Positions 51,101-59,798 of a stretch of 64,000 nucleotides of DNA are shown here, piece after piece. A program made the translations under genes and the position numbers. The DNA is from Chryseobacterium binzhouense (GTDB lineage: Bacteria; Bacteroidota; Bacteroidia; Flavobacteriales; Weeksellaceae). Below the pieces are notes generated by a model. It saw only the letters and a program-made list of their open reading frames with translations. It was not told the DNA's origin and did no database searches. Where the stretch lies: positions 310,001 through 374,000 of the forward strand of contig NZ_VKOG01000003.1 in the NCBI RefSeq assembly GCF_007474545.1. Direction: 5' to 3'. Numbering within the stretch: position 1 is the stretch's first letter; each line of letters opens with the position of its first letter.

Positions 51101-52098
51101 CAGCTTATAAATTTATAAAGCACCCAACGCAAAACGGCATCAAAGACCAGCATTCCCAAAGCAATCCAGAGAAAAACTTTGAAATACTCTTCATAATTAT
51201 AATTTTTGGTCACTTTAATATCAGTTTTTTCGAGTGTATTAATATCAGAATAAATCTCCTGAAGCTTATTTTCAGAATCTGCACGATAGTATTTCCCTCC
51301 CGTTGTAGAAGCAATTTCTTTCAAGGTATCTTCATCAATAGAAACCGGCATTTCCTGATAAAAAAATCCAAATTCATCTACGTCTACGGGCATAAGAGCA
51401 TATCCGTTGCTTCCGATCCCAATACAGTAAACTTTTATATCATTTTCTTTCGCAAGAACGGCGGCAAGTTGTGGCGGAAACAATCCGTTGATCTGATTAT
51501 TCACTCCATCGGTCATCAAGATTACTATTTTGCTTTTTGCCTTGCTTTTCACAAGGTGATTCACAGCAACAGCCAAACCGTCTCCCACAGATGTTCCGTC
51601 AACCATTTCTCTCTGATTCAGGTTTTGAATTTCGTTGATGACTGCGTCGTGATCAAAAGTGAGCGGAACTTTCAGAAAAGCTTCCAGTTTATAATTTACA
51701 AGACCAAACCTGTCGTTCGGGCGGTTTCTGATAAAGTCAACGGCAATTTTTTTTAAGACCGAATACCGGTCCGGATCAAAATCTTTGGAAAACATGCTCA
51801 GAGAAACATCCACAGCGAGCATAATATCAATCCCTTTCGTCTCGTCCCTGTCCTGAGACACAGAAAAGGTTCTGGGTCTTGCCATGGCAATAATCAAGGC
51901 AGAAAGGATGATGTATTTTGAAATTTTTAAAAGGAAAAGAACCGGCAGAATACCATTGTTCTGCTCCATACTTTGGGTAGTCGGAACTTTGATTCCCTTT
52001 TTCTCTTTCTGGCTTAAATCTCTGAATAAAAGAGGTATAAAAACCACAAAAAAAAGCAAAAACCACGGGCTGTACAATTCCAAATCTACATTAAACAT
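51100..52098 (-). CDS. batA: BatA, VWA-domain membrane protein
   Basis: A 332-residue protein with the same architecture as BatB: N-terminal helices (about 9-25 and 53-70), VWA domain (about 85-295) with MIDAS motif AVDVSLSMF, the Thr of GTSVGDGLA and LMTDGVNNQ, and a C-terminal helix (about 308-328). BatA and BatB are paralogues that interact in the membrane in characterised systems. The gene overlaps its upstream neighbour by 8 bp and batB by 1 bp, so all three are tightly coupled. Confidence 0.92.
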   Translation of the reverse strand: MFNVDLELYSPWFLLFFVVFIPLLFRDLSQKEKKGIKVPTTQSMEQNNGILPVLFLLKISKYIILSALIIAMARPRTFSVSQDRDETKGIDIMLAVDVSLSMFSKDFDPDRYSVLKKIAVDFIRNRPNDRFGLVNYKLEAFLKVPLTFDHDAVINEIQNLNQREMVDGTSVGDGLAVAVNHLVKSKAKSKIVILMTDGVNNQINGLFPPQLAAVLAKENDIKVYCIGIGSNGYALMPVDVDEFGFFYQEMPVSIDEDTLKEIASTTGGKYYRADSENKLQEIYSDINTLEKTDIKVTKNYNYEEYFKVFLWIALGMLVFDAVLRWVLYKFIS

Positions 52099-52987
52099 CT
52101 TTTCTTAGGTTTTCAAATTCTATATCTTTGGATGAGCGTTTTACGAAATCTCTTATTTCGGCAAAATCTTTCTCCATCATCTGCTGATCGGGAAATGTTT
52201 TGGCAAACTTCACCAAATCACCTCTTAAAAATACATCTTCCACTATTTTTTCATTTTCCTGGGAAATTGTATTATTCTGTTTCATTAAAGAAATAAGATC
52301 ATCTGTAAGTAAGACATCGGCAGGAATGCTGTATTGTCTGGTAATAAACTTCCTTGAAATATCAATTAATTCCACATAAAACGAACGGTAATTTCCTTCT
52401 TCGATATACTTTTTCTTTTTTAATGAATCCAGTTCCTTTAATGTCTGATTGGTGGTTACAACAGGAGAATCTTTACTTTTTCTGCCGTACTTTACAAACA
52501 TTACGATCGCAATAATCAGGGCAATTAATGCTAAAGCTGCCAAAAAGTACCATTTGTACAGCTCCCAATAATCGGTAACTTCTAGCTGAACCTCTTTGTT
52601 GCTCATAATATCATTGATCTGATCTTCTTTGTGAGCGGTATTGATGACTTCAATTTCGTAGGGAATGGTTTTCAGGACTTTTTCTCCAACTTTAAACTCA
52701 AGTTCGGGGATTTTGAAAGTTCCTTCTTCGTAAACAGCAAATTCAATTTTTCTTTCATAGGAATTAAAATTGCTCCCGATACTGTCTTTTATTTCTTCAA
52801 AATGAAAAGGCAGAAGCTCATTTTTCTGTGCAGCAGTAACAGGTCTGCTTCCCAGATTATCAATTTTTATTACCAAATGATTAACCTCACCCAAAGCCAG
52901 AGTTTTTTTCTCCAGATTAGAAGACAGAAGCTGTGCAAAAGAATTTGCGCAGATTAAAAAAGAGAGTAATAAAAGTACTTTTTTCAA
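52091..52987 (-). CDS. Bat-operon membrane protein (DUF4381-like)
   Basis: A 298-residue protein: signal peptide (ANSFAQ), a periplasmic beta-sandwich (about 20-125), one transmembrane helix (about 150-170) and a cytoplasmic helical domain (about 190-298). The latter contains YRSFYVELIDISRKFITRQYSIPA, resembling DUF4381. It lies between the DUF58 gene and batA, the standard position for this component in MoxR/VWA operons. Function unknown. Its stop overlaps batA by 8 bp. Confidence 0.8.
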   Translation of the reverse strand: MKKVLLLLSFLICANSFAQLLSSNLEKKTLALGEVNHLVIKIDNLGSRPVTAAQKNELLPFHFEEIKDSIGSNFNSYERKIEFAVYEEGTFKIPELEFKVGEKVLKTIPYEIEVINTAHKEDQINDIMSNKEVQLEVTDYWELYKWYFLAALALIALIIAIVMFVKYGRKSKDSPVVTTNQTLKELDSLKKKKYIEEGNYRSFYVELIDISRKFITRQYSIPADVLLTDDLISLMKQNNTISQENEKIVEDVFLRGDLVKFAKTFPDQQMMEKDFAEIRDFVKRSSKDIEFENLRKDV

Positions 52988-53044
52988 TTTAATTTATCAT
53001 TCAAGGTTAAAGTCAGAATAAGATTAGCAAACATAGCTGCTGAT

Positions 53045-53914
53045 CTATTTTCTCTGAAAATAATTATACAACAATTTAGAATAATCTGTTCCTGTGTTTA
53101 TATTAAGAAGCTCGGCAGAAGAATTGGCAAAATCTTCTTCAAGCATTTTTATTTTTTGTTTTTGCGCTTCCGCAAAAGTATACCTCCATCTTGCACTGGA
53201 TGTATTTACCCAAATCTTTTTTCCGGTTTCTGCATCGTTCAGCAGCGCATATCCTACATCGGGAATCTCGTTATCTTTTTCATCATAAATTCTCATTCCT
53301 AAAAGCTGATGTTTTTTGGATGCCACACGCAGCGTTTTAGGATCATATTCATCTTCAAAATCGGAAAGCAGAAATACCAGAGATTTTCTTTTGAAAATTC
53401 CCATCATATATTCTAAAGCTTTATCAATCTTTGAAACAGCAGGTATATAATCTGCCGTCAAAATATGGCTGATGATTGATAAAATATGTTTTCTTCCTTT
53501 TTGTGGCGGAATCACTTTATAGACTTTGTCAGCAAAAAGAATTAAACCAACCTTATCATTGTTTCCTGCCGCAGAAAAGCCGAGACTTGCTGCAATTTCT
53601 GCGGCATATTCTCTTTTTAGCTGAGTTTTTGTGCCATAATCCATGGATGCAGAAATATCTACCAGAATCATCATCGTAAGCTCCCGCTCTTCTTCCATCA
53701 CTTTTACAAACGGCTCGCGGAAACGTGCTGTTTTATTCCAGTCGATTCTGCGGATTTCATCACCAAACTGATAAGGGCGAACCTCTGAAAACGTCATTCC
53801 CTGTCCTTTAAAAGCACTGTGATACTGTCCCATCAGCGAAGCTTCCGTTTTCCTTCTGGTCCGGATCTCTATCTGCTTTACTTTTTTAATGATGTCTTTT
53901 ATCTGCATACTCAA
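53045..53914 (-). CDS. DUF58-domain protein of the MoxR/Bat operon
   Basis: A 289-residue cytoplasmic VWA-like protein. The DUF58 signature VRPYQFGDEIRRIDWNKTARFREPFVK (about 41-67) is complete and a MIDAS-like motif LVDISASMDYG follows. The C-terminal region AELLNINTGTDYSKLLYNYF is normal. DUF58 proteins accompany MoxR ATPases and VWA proteins in gene order moxR-DUF58-...-batA, as here. The exact biochemical role is unknown. Confidence 0.92.
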   Translation of the reverse strand: MSMQIKDIIKKVKQIEIRTRRKTEASLMGQYHSAFKGQGMTFSEVRPYQFGDEIRRIDWNKTARFREPFVKVMEEERELTMMILVDISASMDYGTKTQLKREYAAEIAASLGFSAAGNNDKVGLILFADKVYKVIPPQKGRKHILSIISHILTADYIPAVSKIDKALEYMMGIFKRKSLVFLLSDFEDEYDPKTLRVASKKHQLLGMRIYDEKDNEIPDVGYALLNDAETGKKIWVNTSSARWRYTFAEAQKQKIKMLEEDFANSSAELLNINTGTDYSKLLYNYFQRK

Positions 53915-53924
53915 TTTGAAAATG

Positions 53925-54002
53925 TGCTAATTTGAGAATTTGAAAATAAAAAGTGAAAAGATAATTTTCAAATTTCCGGATTTTCAAATTTTCAAATTCT
54001 GA
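53925..54002. repeat. AT-rich short repeats in the moxR-DUF58 gap
   Basis: The words AATTTGAAAAT and ATTTTCAAAT recur several times in both orientations, making imperfect hairpins. Similar sequence occurs in other intergenic regions of the window (for example 61091-61122 and 61516-61545). This looks like low-complexity flavobacterial intergenic sequence; a role in tuning the two halves of the operon is only speculative. Confidence 0.45.
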
Positions 54003-55007
54003 TTACGGTGCTTCTATTTTTGCTAAAATTCTGCTAACAATTTCTTCGGCTGAAATTTCTTCAGCTTCCGCTTCAAAAGTCAGTCCGATTCTGTGTCTTA
54101 AAACATCCTGCGCCAAAGCTTTTACATCTTCAGGAATGACAAATGCTCTTCCCTTAAGGAATGCATACGCTCTGGAAGCAATTGCCAGATTGATTGATGC
54201 TCTTGGAGAAGCTCCGAAACTGATGTAATTTTTCAAATCAGAAAGTCCGTATTTTTCAGGGAAACGGGTAGCAAAAACCATATCCAGAATGTATTTTTCA
54301 ATTTTTTCGTCCAGATAAATCTGATTAACCAAAGATTTTGCTTCCACAATATTCTCAAGAGAAATTACAGGTCTTATTTCCGGCTGATGCGAGGTAGACA
54401 CCATTCTCATAACCTTTCTTTCGTCCTCAAATTCCGGATAATCTATTTTACATTTCAGCATAAAGCGGTCACTTTGTGCCTCAGGCAAAAGATAAGTTCC
54501 TTCCTGATCAATTGGGTTTTGGGTAGCTAAAACCAAAAACGGTTTCGGCAATGGCATTGTTTCGTCCCCGATGGTTACCTGCTTTTCCTGCATTACTTCC
54601 AAAAGAGCCGACTGCACTTTCGCAGGAGCACGGTTGATCTCATCTGCTAAAACAAAGTTGGCAAAAACAGGACCTTTTTTTATGGAAAAATCGTTGTCCT
54701 TGATATTGAAGATCATCGTTCCCACAACATCGGCAGGAAGCAGATCCGGTGTAAACTGTATTCTTGAAAAATCCCCATGAACGGCCTCTGCCAAAGTCTT
54801 TATCGCTAAAGTTTTTGCCAGACCCGGAACACCCTCCAAAAGAACGTGACCATTTCCCAAAAGACCGATCAGAAGACGGTCTATCATATATTGCTGCCCT
54901 ACGATTGCTTTATTGATTTCCTGTCTCAGAAGATTAAAAAAGTAATTTTGCTCTTTCACTTTTTCCGTAAGCTGGCGGATGTCTTCTGCTTGATATGAAT
55001 CTGACAT
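54003..55007 (-). CDS. MoxR-family AAA+ ATPase
   Basis: A 334-residue AAA+ protein. Walker A is LLEGVPGLAKT (about 55-65), Walker B is FVLADEINRAPAKVQSALLEVMQE, sensor 1 is LATQNPIDQEGTYLLPEAQ, and the C-terminal lid carries FGASPRASINLA. MoxR ATPases work with VWA proteins to mature or remodel partners. It is the first gene of a seven-gene operon (moxR, DUF58, DUF4381-like, batA, batB, batC, batD). The CRISPR locus begins about 200 bp upstream of its start, so the two transcription units are in tandem on the minus strand. Confidence 0.95.
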   Translation of the reverse strand: MSDSYQAEDIRQLTEKVKEQNYFFNLLRQEINKAIVGQQYMIDRLLIGLLGNGHVLLEGVPGLAKTLAIKTLAEAVHGDFSRIQFTPDLLPADVVGTMIFNIKDNDFSIKKGPVFANFVLADEINRAPAKVQSALLEVMQEKQVTIGDETMPLPKPFLVLATQNPIDQEGTYLLPEAQSDRFMLKCKIDYPEFEDERKVMRMVSTSHQPEIRPVISLENIVEAKSLVNQIYLDEKIEKYILDMVFATRFPEKYGLSDLKNYISFGASPRASINLAIASRAYAFLKGRAFVIPEDVKALAQDVLRHRIGLTFEAEAEEISAEEIVSRILAKIEAP

Positions 55008-55173
55008 AGTTTAATTTAAAATAATGGGTAAATTTCTGATAAATACTTGCATTAATCAACATAATGAATGCCATTTTTGAGTTAAAGTTTGTTAAAAGTC
55101 TCGAATATACAGGAATTACAAAGCAACTGTTTAATTTTCACATTCCTACATCTTCTTTTATGTACCAAAGAAT

Positions 55174-55206
55174 AACCCTGTCAAGGTTTTGAACCTTGAC
55201 AGGGTT
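55174..55206. repeat. Perfect 15-bp hairpin at the trailer end of the CRISPR array
   Basis: AACCCTGTCAAGGTT, loop TTG, AACCTTGACAGGGTT. It ends one base before the detached half-repeat at 55208. Seen from the minus strand it lies downstream of the array and could terminate the pre-crRNA, although the T-tract is weak. I recall a similar palindrome as a dispersed intergenic repeat in Chryseobacterium genomes, which is unverified. Confidence 0.8.
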
Positions 55207-55207
55207 T

Positions 55208-55290
55208 GTTGTGTTTACCCTCCAAATAACATTCATCAATTCTTTTTAAAAATATAAAAACTCATTGATAAAATTGAGAACAGTCGCAAC
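55208..55290 (-). repeat. Decayed CRISPR repeat and detached half-repeat
   Basis: 55208-55226 matches the first 19 bases of the CRISPR repeat exactly. 55270-55290 matches the last 21 bases with one mismatch. The two halves are 43 bp apart, so the span is 46 bp longer than one repeat. The unit 55254-55290 is in register with the array (67 bp before the first intact repeat) but its 5' half is lost. The remains suggest a duplication, deletion or insertion at the distal end of the array. Confidence 0.85.
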
Positions 55291-55759
55291 CAGAAATGAT
55301 CTTCACCTAGATTCTTTTTTGTTGTGTTTACCCTCCAAAATTGAGAGCAGTCGCAACTATTGGGGAACAGGTAACAATGGAAATAAGGTTGTGTTTACCC
55401 TCCAAAATTGAGAGCAGTCGCAACTTTATTATCTTGTTCATGCTTTTCTCTAAGGTTGTGTTTACCCTCCAAAATTGAGAGCAGTCGCAACCCTATAACT
55501 TTTTTCAATAGTTATTTTATAGTTGTGTTTACCCTCCAAAATTGAGAGCAGTCGCAACTCACACGGTCAATATTTCAAGGCAAGATCCGTTGTGTTTACC
55601 CTCCAAAATTGAGAGCAGTCGCAACGATGGCAAAGCTGAAGACGGTAAGCCGCTTGTTGTGTTTACCCTCCAAAATTGAGAGCAGTCGCAACAAACAACT
55701 ACTACGGTTTCCAATCTCAATAGTTGTGTTTACCCTCCAAAATTGAGAGCAGTCGCAAC
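55254..55759 (-). CRISPR. Type VI-B CRISPR array
   Basis: Seven identical 37-bp repeats (plus strand GTTGTGTTTACCCTCC ... GCAGTCGCAAC) start at 55321, 55388, 55455, 55522, 55589, 55656 and 55723, exactly 67 bp apart. One degenerate terminal repeat is at 55254. The seven spacers are all 30 bp and all different. Ends GUUGUG and CGCAAC pair. The minus-strand form (GTTGCGACTGCTCTCA...) resembles the direct repeat of Bergeyella zoohelcum Cas13b as I recall it. Decay at the left end and the position after cas13b both argue for transcription on the minus strand, with the leader at about 55760-55909. Confidence 0.97.
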
Positions 55760-55810
55760 CTCAATATTTTTGGGTTGCAAAATACTCGGTTTTATTAGAG
55801 TGTAAAGCCT

Positions 55811-55830
55811 GTTTTTAGGATTCTAAAAAC
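55811..55830 (-). promoter_or_regulatory. Hairpin in the CRISPR leader
   Basis: GTTTTTAG / CTAAAAAC with a 4-nt loop, between the cas13b stop codon and the first repeat. It may end the cas13b mRNA or mark the leader. A TATTTTG word on the minus strand about 30 bp before the first repeat is one base short of a -7 element, so the array may have its own promoter. Confidence 0.4.
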
Positions 55831-55909
55831 ACGGCAAATTTCTTTATCTTGTTTGTAAAATTAGCTTTTTTTGTTTTTACCGGTGATGTCAAAGAGCGTT
55901 ATTATTTTA

Positions 55910-58900
55910 TTATAAAATCTTGTTTACAATATTAATGTATTCTTCAATTGATTTTTGTTTTCTTACTTTGCTTTCTTCTTTAGCCCAATATTTATCTACA
56001 ATAAAACTGTTTAATTGTTTTTCTTTATCCTTTTCCAAATCTTGTGTATTGTAAAAAGTTTTATTTGATTTATAAACAAACTCTTCTTTATGCTTCTCTG
56101 TCAATTTTTCTATACGTGTAGCTTTGGCTTCGTGAAAGTTTTTTTTCATAAAAGTATCTTTGTCGTGTATTCCCAACATAAAACTTTCTAATACTTTTTC
56201 GGGCATTTTGCCTTTCTCGTCTAAAGATTCGTTGAGTTTAGATTTCACTTCATTTTTCACAAAAACTTTTTCAAAATCTATTAATGACTGATAATAACTT
56301 TTATCTAAAGATGGCAGGTTGAAATGTAACGCGATGTTCCTCACTTGTTTTTTTACATCTATACTTTTATTGAAATACTTTCCTTGGTTGTTATGGTCGT
56401 AAAGTTCTACAATTTCGGTAAGGTCTATTCTGTTATTTTTGGTGATTACTGTTTTATGTTTCCAAATAAAGTATTCTTCTAGTGCCATTATGCATTTTGT
56501 AAACCGAACAGAGGAATTGATAATGTGATTATTCACTTTGTTTATATCTTCCAATTTTAGGATATTTGAATTTTTAAAATCATGAGATAGGTTGATGATT
56601 TCTTTATCAAATATTTTATTGAATTTATCATCATATCTGGTTTTACCAGCAATATTTTCTAGATATTTTTTTAGATTGCTTAAAATATTATTATTGTCAT
56701 TTCCGTTGGCTTTTAGTTCAAAGAAACGATCTACCTTATTAAAAGGAATAATAAGATTATATGCAGAATTATTTTCATTTTGTTTGCTAACTGTAAACAA
56801 TATATCTCTATTCAATACTTTATCTACTCTTTCTTTTAGTTCGTTGTTTTCTTTATTAAGGTATTTAAAAGCGATTTCATATAACAGACAGTCTTCTAAT
56901 CTATTCGCATTTAGTTTTGCAAAGAGATGTTTGTGCGCTTTTGGTTCTTTGTAGTTTATTTTGTTTTTATAATAATATTCTTCTACCAAAAACTGTTTAT
57001 TTCCGTTTACATATTGGTATTGTATTTTATTATTCTCTATAACGATATTGGTTGTATTCTTTGAGATAAACTCTCTAAAAATACTGTGATTAAGATAGAT
57101 ATTACCCGATTCTAAATGATTTTCAATGTAGTTTTTTAATACTTCATTTTGATTGTTGCTTTTTACTTTTGGCACTAAAGAAAATTGTTTAAACAATTCT
57201 TTTGTTATTTTATAGAAATCATTCAAATCTTTACTTTCATTGAATAATTCTTGAAATTCTGCGTTTTGAAAAAATTTTTTACTTTCAAAAAGGGTTCGCA
57301 ATTTCTGTTTATAAATATCATCGTCTTTACCATTAAATAAAAACATCCACTTAGAAAAATTATTTACTTCATCTTTACTTATGTTGTTTGCTTTGTGATG
57401 TCCTTCTTTTTCAGTAGTTTCAAAATAGGCATCTTTAAAATACATAATGTTACAGGCTTTGCGAATAAATTGCAGTTTGAACTGTCTGCCTTTATTTTTC
57501 TTCTCAAAAAAATCGAGCGTTCCGTTTTCATCGGCTTGGTCTTTCAGCTTATTGTATCTTTCTTCCATAAACTCTGCTTTTTTAAGAATTAGCTCAAATG
57601 CAGAAAATTCAGGCAGATTGTTTTGTTTTGCTTCATTGTATAGATGCAGAAGTCTTTTGGGGAAAACTTTTAAAAGTTCAGTTTTTTGGCCATCGGTTAT
57701 TGTTTCATTATTTAGTAAAATTTCCTTGTATTCATTATATTTAGTATGTTTAAATGCAATGAAATCATTTAAAAATTTAGCTCCTTCAGTATTTCCTTTT
57801 AAAGCATCTTCTAGAAAATAAACAATAATGTTTTTTTGCAAGGCAATAACTCTTTCTTGTCCTGCTATTTTTATAAAAACGGCATTGTTTTCTACCAAAA
57901 ACGGCATTTCCCAGTCTGGATATTGGTTTAGATGTTCTTTATAGGTTTTAAAGTAAACAATTTTACCTCCGTCGTATTTTAGTTTATCTTTTTCTTTTTT
58001 GGATAATGTGTTAATATGTGAGTTCTGTTCCAACATATCATAAAACTGATACATTTTAAACTGGGCATCTTCTCCAAAATAATTGGTTTCTGCCAAATAT
58101 CGAATGGCAAAAAGTAAAAAGCGGTCTTGGTTTCTGCAATTAGAAGTGTAAATAGATTTTTCTTTTATCCTTTTTTTGAGTTTATCGGTTTTTTCATTAA
58201 GATTAAAATCTTTGAAAAAATATTTATTCGTTCTGTTTCTTCCATTCCAACTATCAAAAGCAGTAGTTTTGATAAAGTTATATGTTGTATAATTTAAAAT
58301 TTGGTTTTTAAATTTTCCTGTATTTCCACCAAAAGTATCTTTATTTATTTGATATTGTTTGTTATTTGGCTCTGCTTGATTCAATAAAACTCTAAAATAA
58401 ATATGCTGAAACTCTATATTTTTTTCTATAAAATGGTCAAAGAGTTTATTTTCTTTTTGTTCAGATTTTCTAAATAATTTGTTGAGAGCATATTGTAAAA
58501 AAGCAGTTTTAAGGTTTTGATAATTTGTTCTGTTTTGTACATCCTTTTCACTTAATACATCATAGTAGCTAAAAACATAAGGAAAGTATTTTTGAATTTC
58601 TTGTATCTCAATTTTTAGCTTTAGAGGGTTTACCATTTCAGAAGGATAATCTCTTTCAATGAGATTTTTATCTGTTATTTTGTCTTTGTTTTCATCAAAT
58701 TCTAAAAAAGGTTTCCACGCTACAGGATATTTATTTAAATACTGAATAATATCTCTAAAGTTTACTAAATTTTGATCTTCGTGTTGTATATCTTGGCTAC
58801 TGAATTTTTTTGAAAAAACAGTAAAAACATTAATTTTTGCTTGATCTTCGGCAGTACCATTTTTTTTGAAACCACTGATTTTTGGGATTAATTTGTTGGC

Positions 58901-59785
58901 TTCATTTTTATAAAGAAATAATGATAATAAAAACAAGCATCCGTTAAAAGAAAGATAGTTGCCTTTTTCAATTTGCAAAATTTGATGCGAATTTTGTTCA
59001 CTTGGGTTTAGCTCCCAATCTATATCTTCTTCTACATTGTTAAAAAGTAAAAAATCAATAAAGCCATCTAATTTTTCAAAATTCAAATCAATATAGCCTT
59101 TAATGTTTTTCTGTTTTTCGTTCAACGTTCTTTCTACTAATTTTCCATTGACCTTAGTTTTAGTATATAAAGTTTGATAAAAAACTTCTTTTGAAAACGG
59201 AAGTATAATAGAATTTAGATTATCTATTAGAAACTCGATAGTTGGTATTTCATTTTTTTGTTCGTTATTCTTTTGTATTTCCTTTTTTTGATAAGCTAAT
59301 ACTAAAGCCAGTGTAAAACTTTCTTTTAAAAACGGAACTATTGCCGCTTTTATTGGATTATCATTTTTATTAAATCGGATGACATCAAACTGATGGATAA
59401 AATGACAATTTATGTTTCTAACAGCATCTATTAAATAGAAAAGAAAATCATTTTTTATGTCTTCTTCTCTTTCAGTTTTTGTATTGCAAAAAAAACGATT
59501 GGGGTCTATTCTAAAATTAAAATTTTCTTTATGCAAATTTTTAAATCTTGTTGGTTTATCATCTGAATTAAATTTAAAAATTTCTTTAGTATCAATGTTT
59601 TTAAAAGCATGACCTAAACAAAAATAATGCAACTGTTGATTGCTTGCTGCATCTGTACGACTTTGCTTTTTTTGTTGATAATTGTTCATTGCTTTTTCTG
59701 CAACAGAACCAATAATCCCTTTATTATTGAAAATAGAAATAAAATTCTCCTCAATCTTTTTTTGATTTGTGAATAGTGTACTCAT
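55910..59785 (-). CDS. cas13b: CRISPR-associated RNA-guided ribonuclease Cas13b
   Basis: A 1291-residue type VI-B effector; family members run about 1100-1300. Both HEPN RNase motifs of the R-x4-H type are intact: RNINCH (Arg123-His128) near the N-terminus and RNIALH (Arg1149-His1154) near the C-terminus. This N- and C-terminal placement is the Cas13b hallmark. The protein is very Lys/Asn-rich. It should process its own pre-crRNA and, on binding target RNA complementary to the spacer, cleave that RNA and bystander RNA. The csx27-like gene lies 13 bp upstream and the array 150 bp downstream. The DNA is visibly more AT-rich than neighbouring genes, suggesting acquisition by transfer. No cas1 or cas2 is near. 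Confidence 0.96.
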   Translation of the reverse strand: MSTLFTNQKKIEENFISIFNNKGIIGSVAEKAMNNYQQKKQSRTDAASNQQLHYFCLGHAFKNIDTKEIFKFNSDDKPTRFKNLHKENFNFRIDPNRFFCNTKTEREEDIKNDFLFYLIDAVRNINCHFIHQFDVIRFNKNDNPIKAAIVPFLKESFTLALVLAYQKKEIQKNNEQKNEIPTIEFLIDNLNSIILPFSKEVFYQTLYTKTKVNGKLVERTLNEKQKNIKGYIDLNFEKLDGFIDFLLFNNVEEDIDWELNPSEQNSHQILQIEKGNYLSFNGCLFLLSLFLYKNEANKLIPKISGFKKNGTAEDQAKINVFTVFSKKFSSQDIQHEDQNLVNFRDIIQYLNKYPVAWKPFLEFDENKDKITDKNLIERDYPSEMVNPLKLKIEIQEIQKYFPYVFSYYDVLSEKDVQNRTNYQNLKTAFLQYALNKLFRKSEQKENKLFDHFIEKNIEFQHIYFRVLLNQAEPNNKQYQINKDTFGGNTGKFKNQILNYTTYNFIKTTAFDSWNGRNRTNKYFFKDFNLNEKTDKLKKRIKEKSIYTSNCRNQDRFLLFAIRYLAETNYFGEDAQFKMYQFYDMLEQNSHINTLSKKEKDKLKYDGGKIVYFKTYKEHLNQYPDWEMPFLVENNAVFIKIAGQERVIALQKNIIVYFLEDALKGNTEGAKFLNDFIAFKHTKYNEYKEILLNNETITDGQKTELLKVFPKRLLHLYNEAKQNNLPEFSAFELILKKAEFMEERYNKLKDQADENGTLDFFEKKNKGRQFKLQFIRKACNIMYFKDAYFETTEKEGHHKANNISKDEVNNFSKWMFLFNGKDDDIYKQKLRTLFESKKFFQNAEFQELFNESKDLNDFYKITKELFKQFSLVPKVKSNNQNEVLKNYIENHLESGNIYLNHSIFREFISKNTTNIVIENNKIQYQYVNGNKQFLVEEYYYKNKINYKEPKAHKHLFAKLNANRLEDCLLYEIAFKYLNKENNELKERVDKVLNRDILFTVSKQNENNSAYNLIIPFNKVDRFFELKANGNDNNNILSNLKKYLENIAGKTRYDDKFNKIFDKEIINLSHDFKNSNILKLEDINKVNNHIINSSVRFTKCIMALEEYFIWKHKTVITKNNRIDLTEIVELYDHNNQGKYFNKSIDVKKQVRNIALHFNLPSLDKSYYQSLIDFEKVFVKNEVKSKLNESLDEKGKMPEKVLESFMLGIHDKDTFMKKNFHEAKATRIEKLTEKHKEEFVYKSNKTFYNTQDLEKDKEKQLNSFIVDKYWAKEESKVRKQKSIEEYINIVNKIL

Positions 59786-59798
59786 ATTTATGTTTTTT

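Noticed and set aside
56592-57821. Open frames antisense to cas13b (56592-56954, 57395-57592, 57447-57821)
   Set aside because: Phe/Leu/Ser-rich translations are the complement of the Lys/Asn-rich cas13b codons, with no start context of their own.
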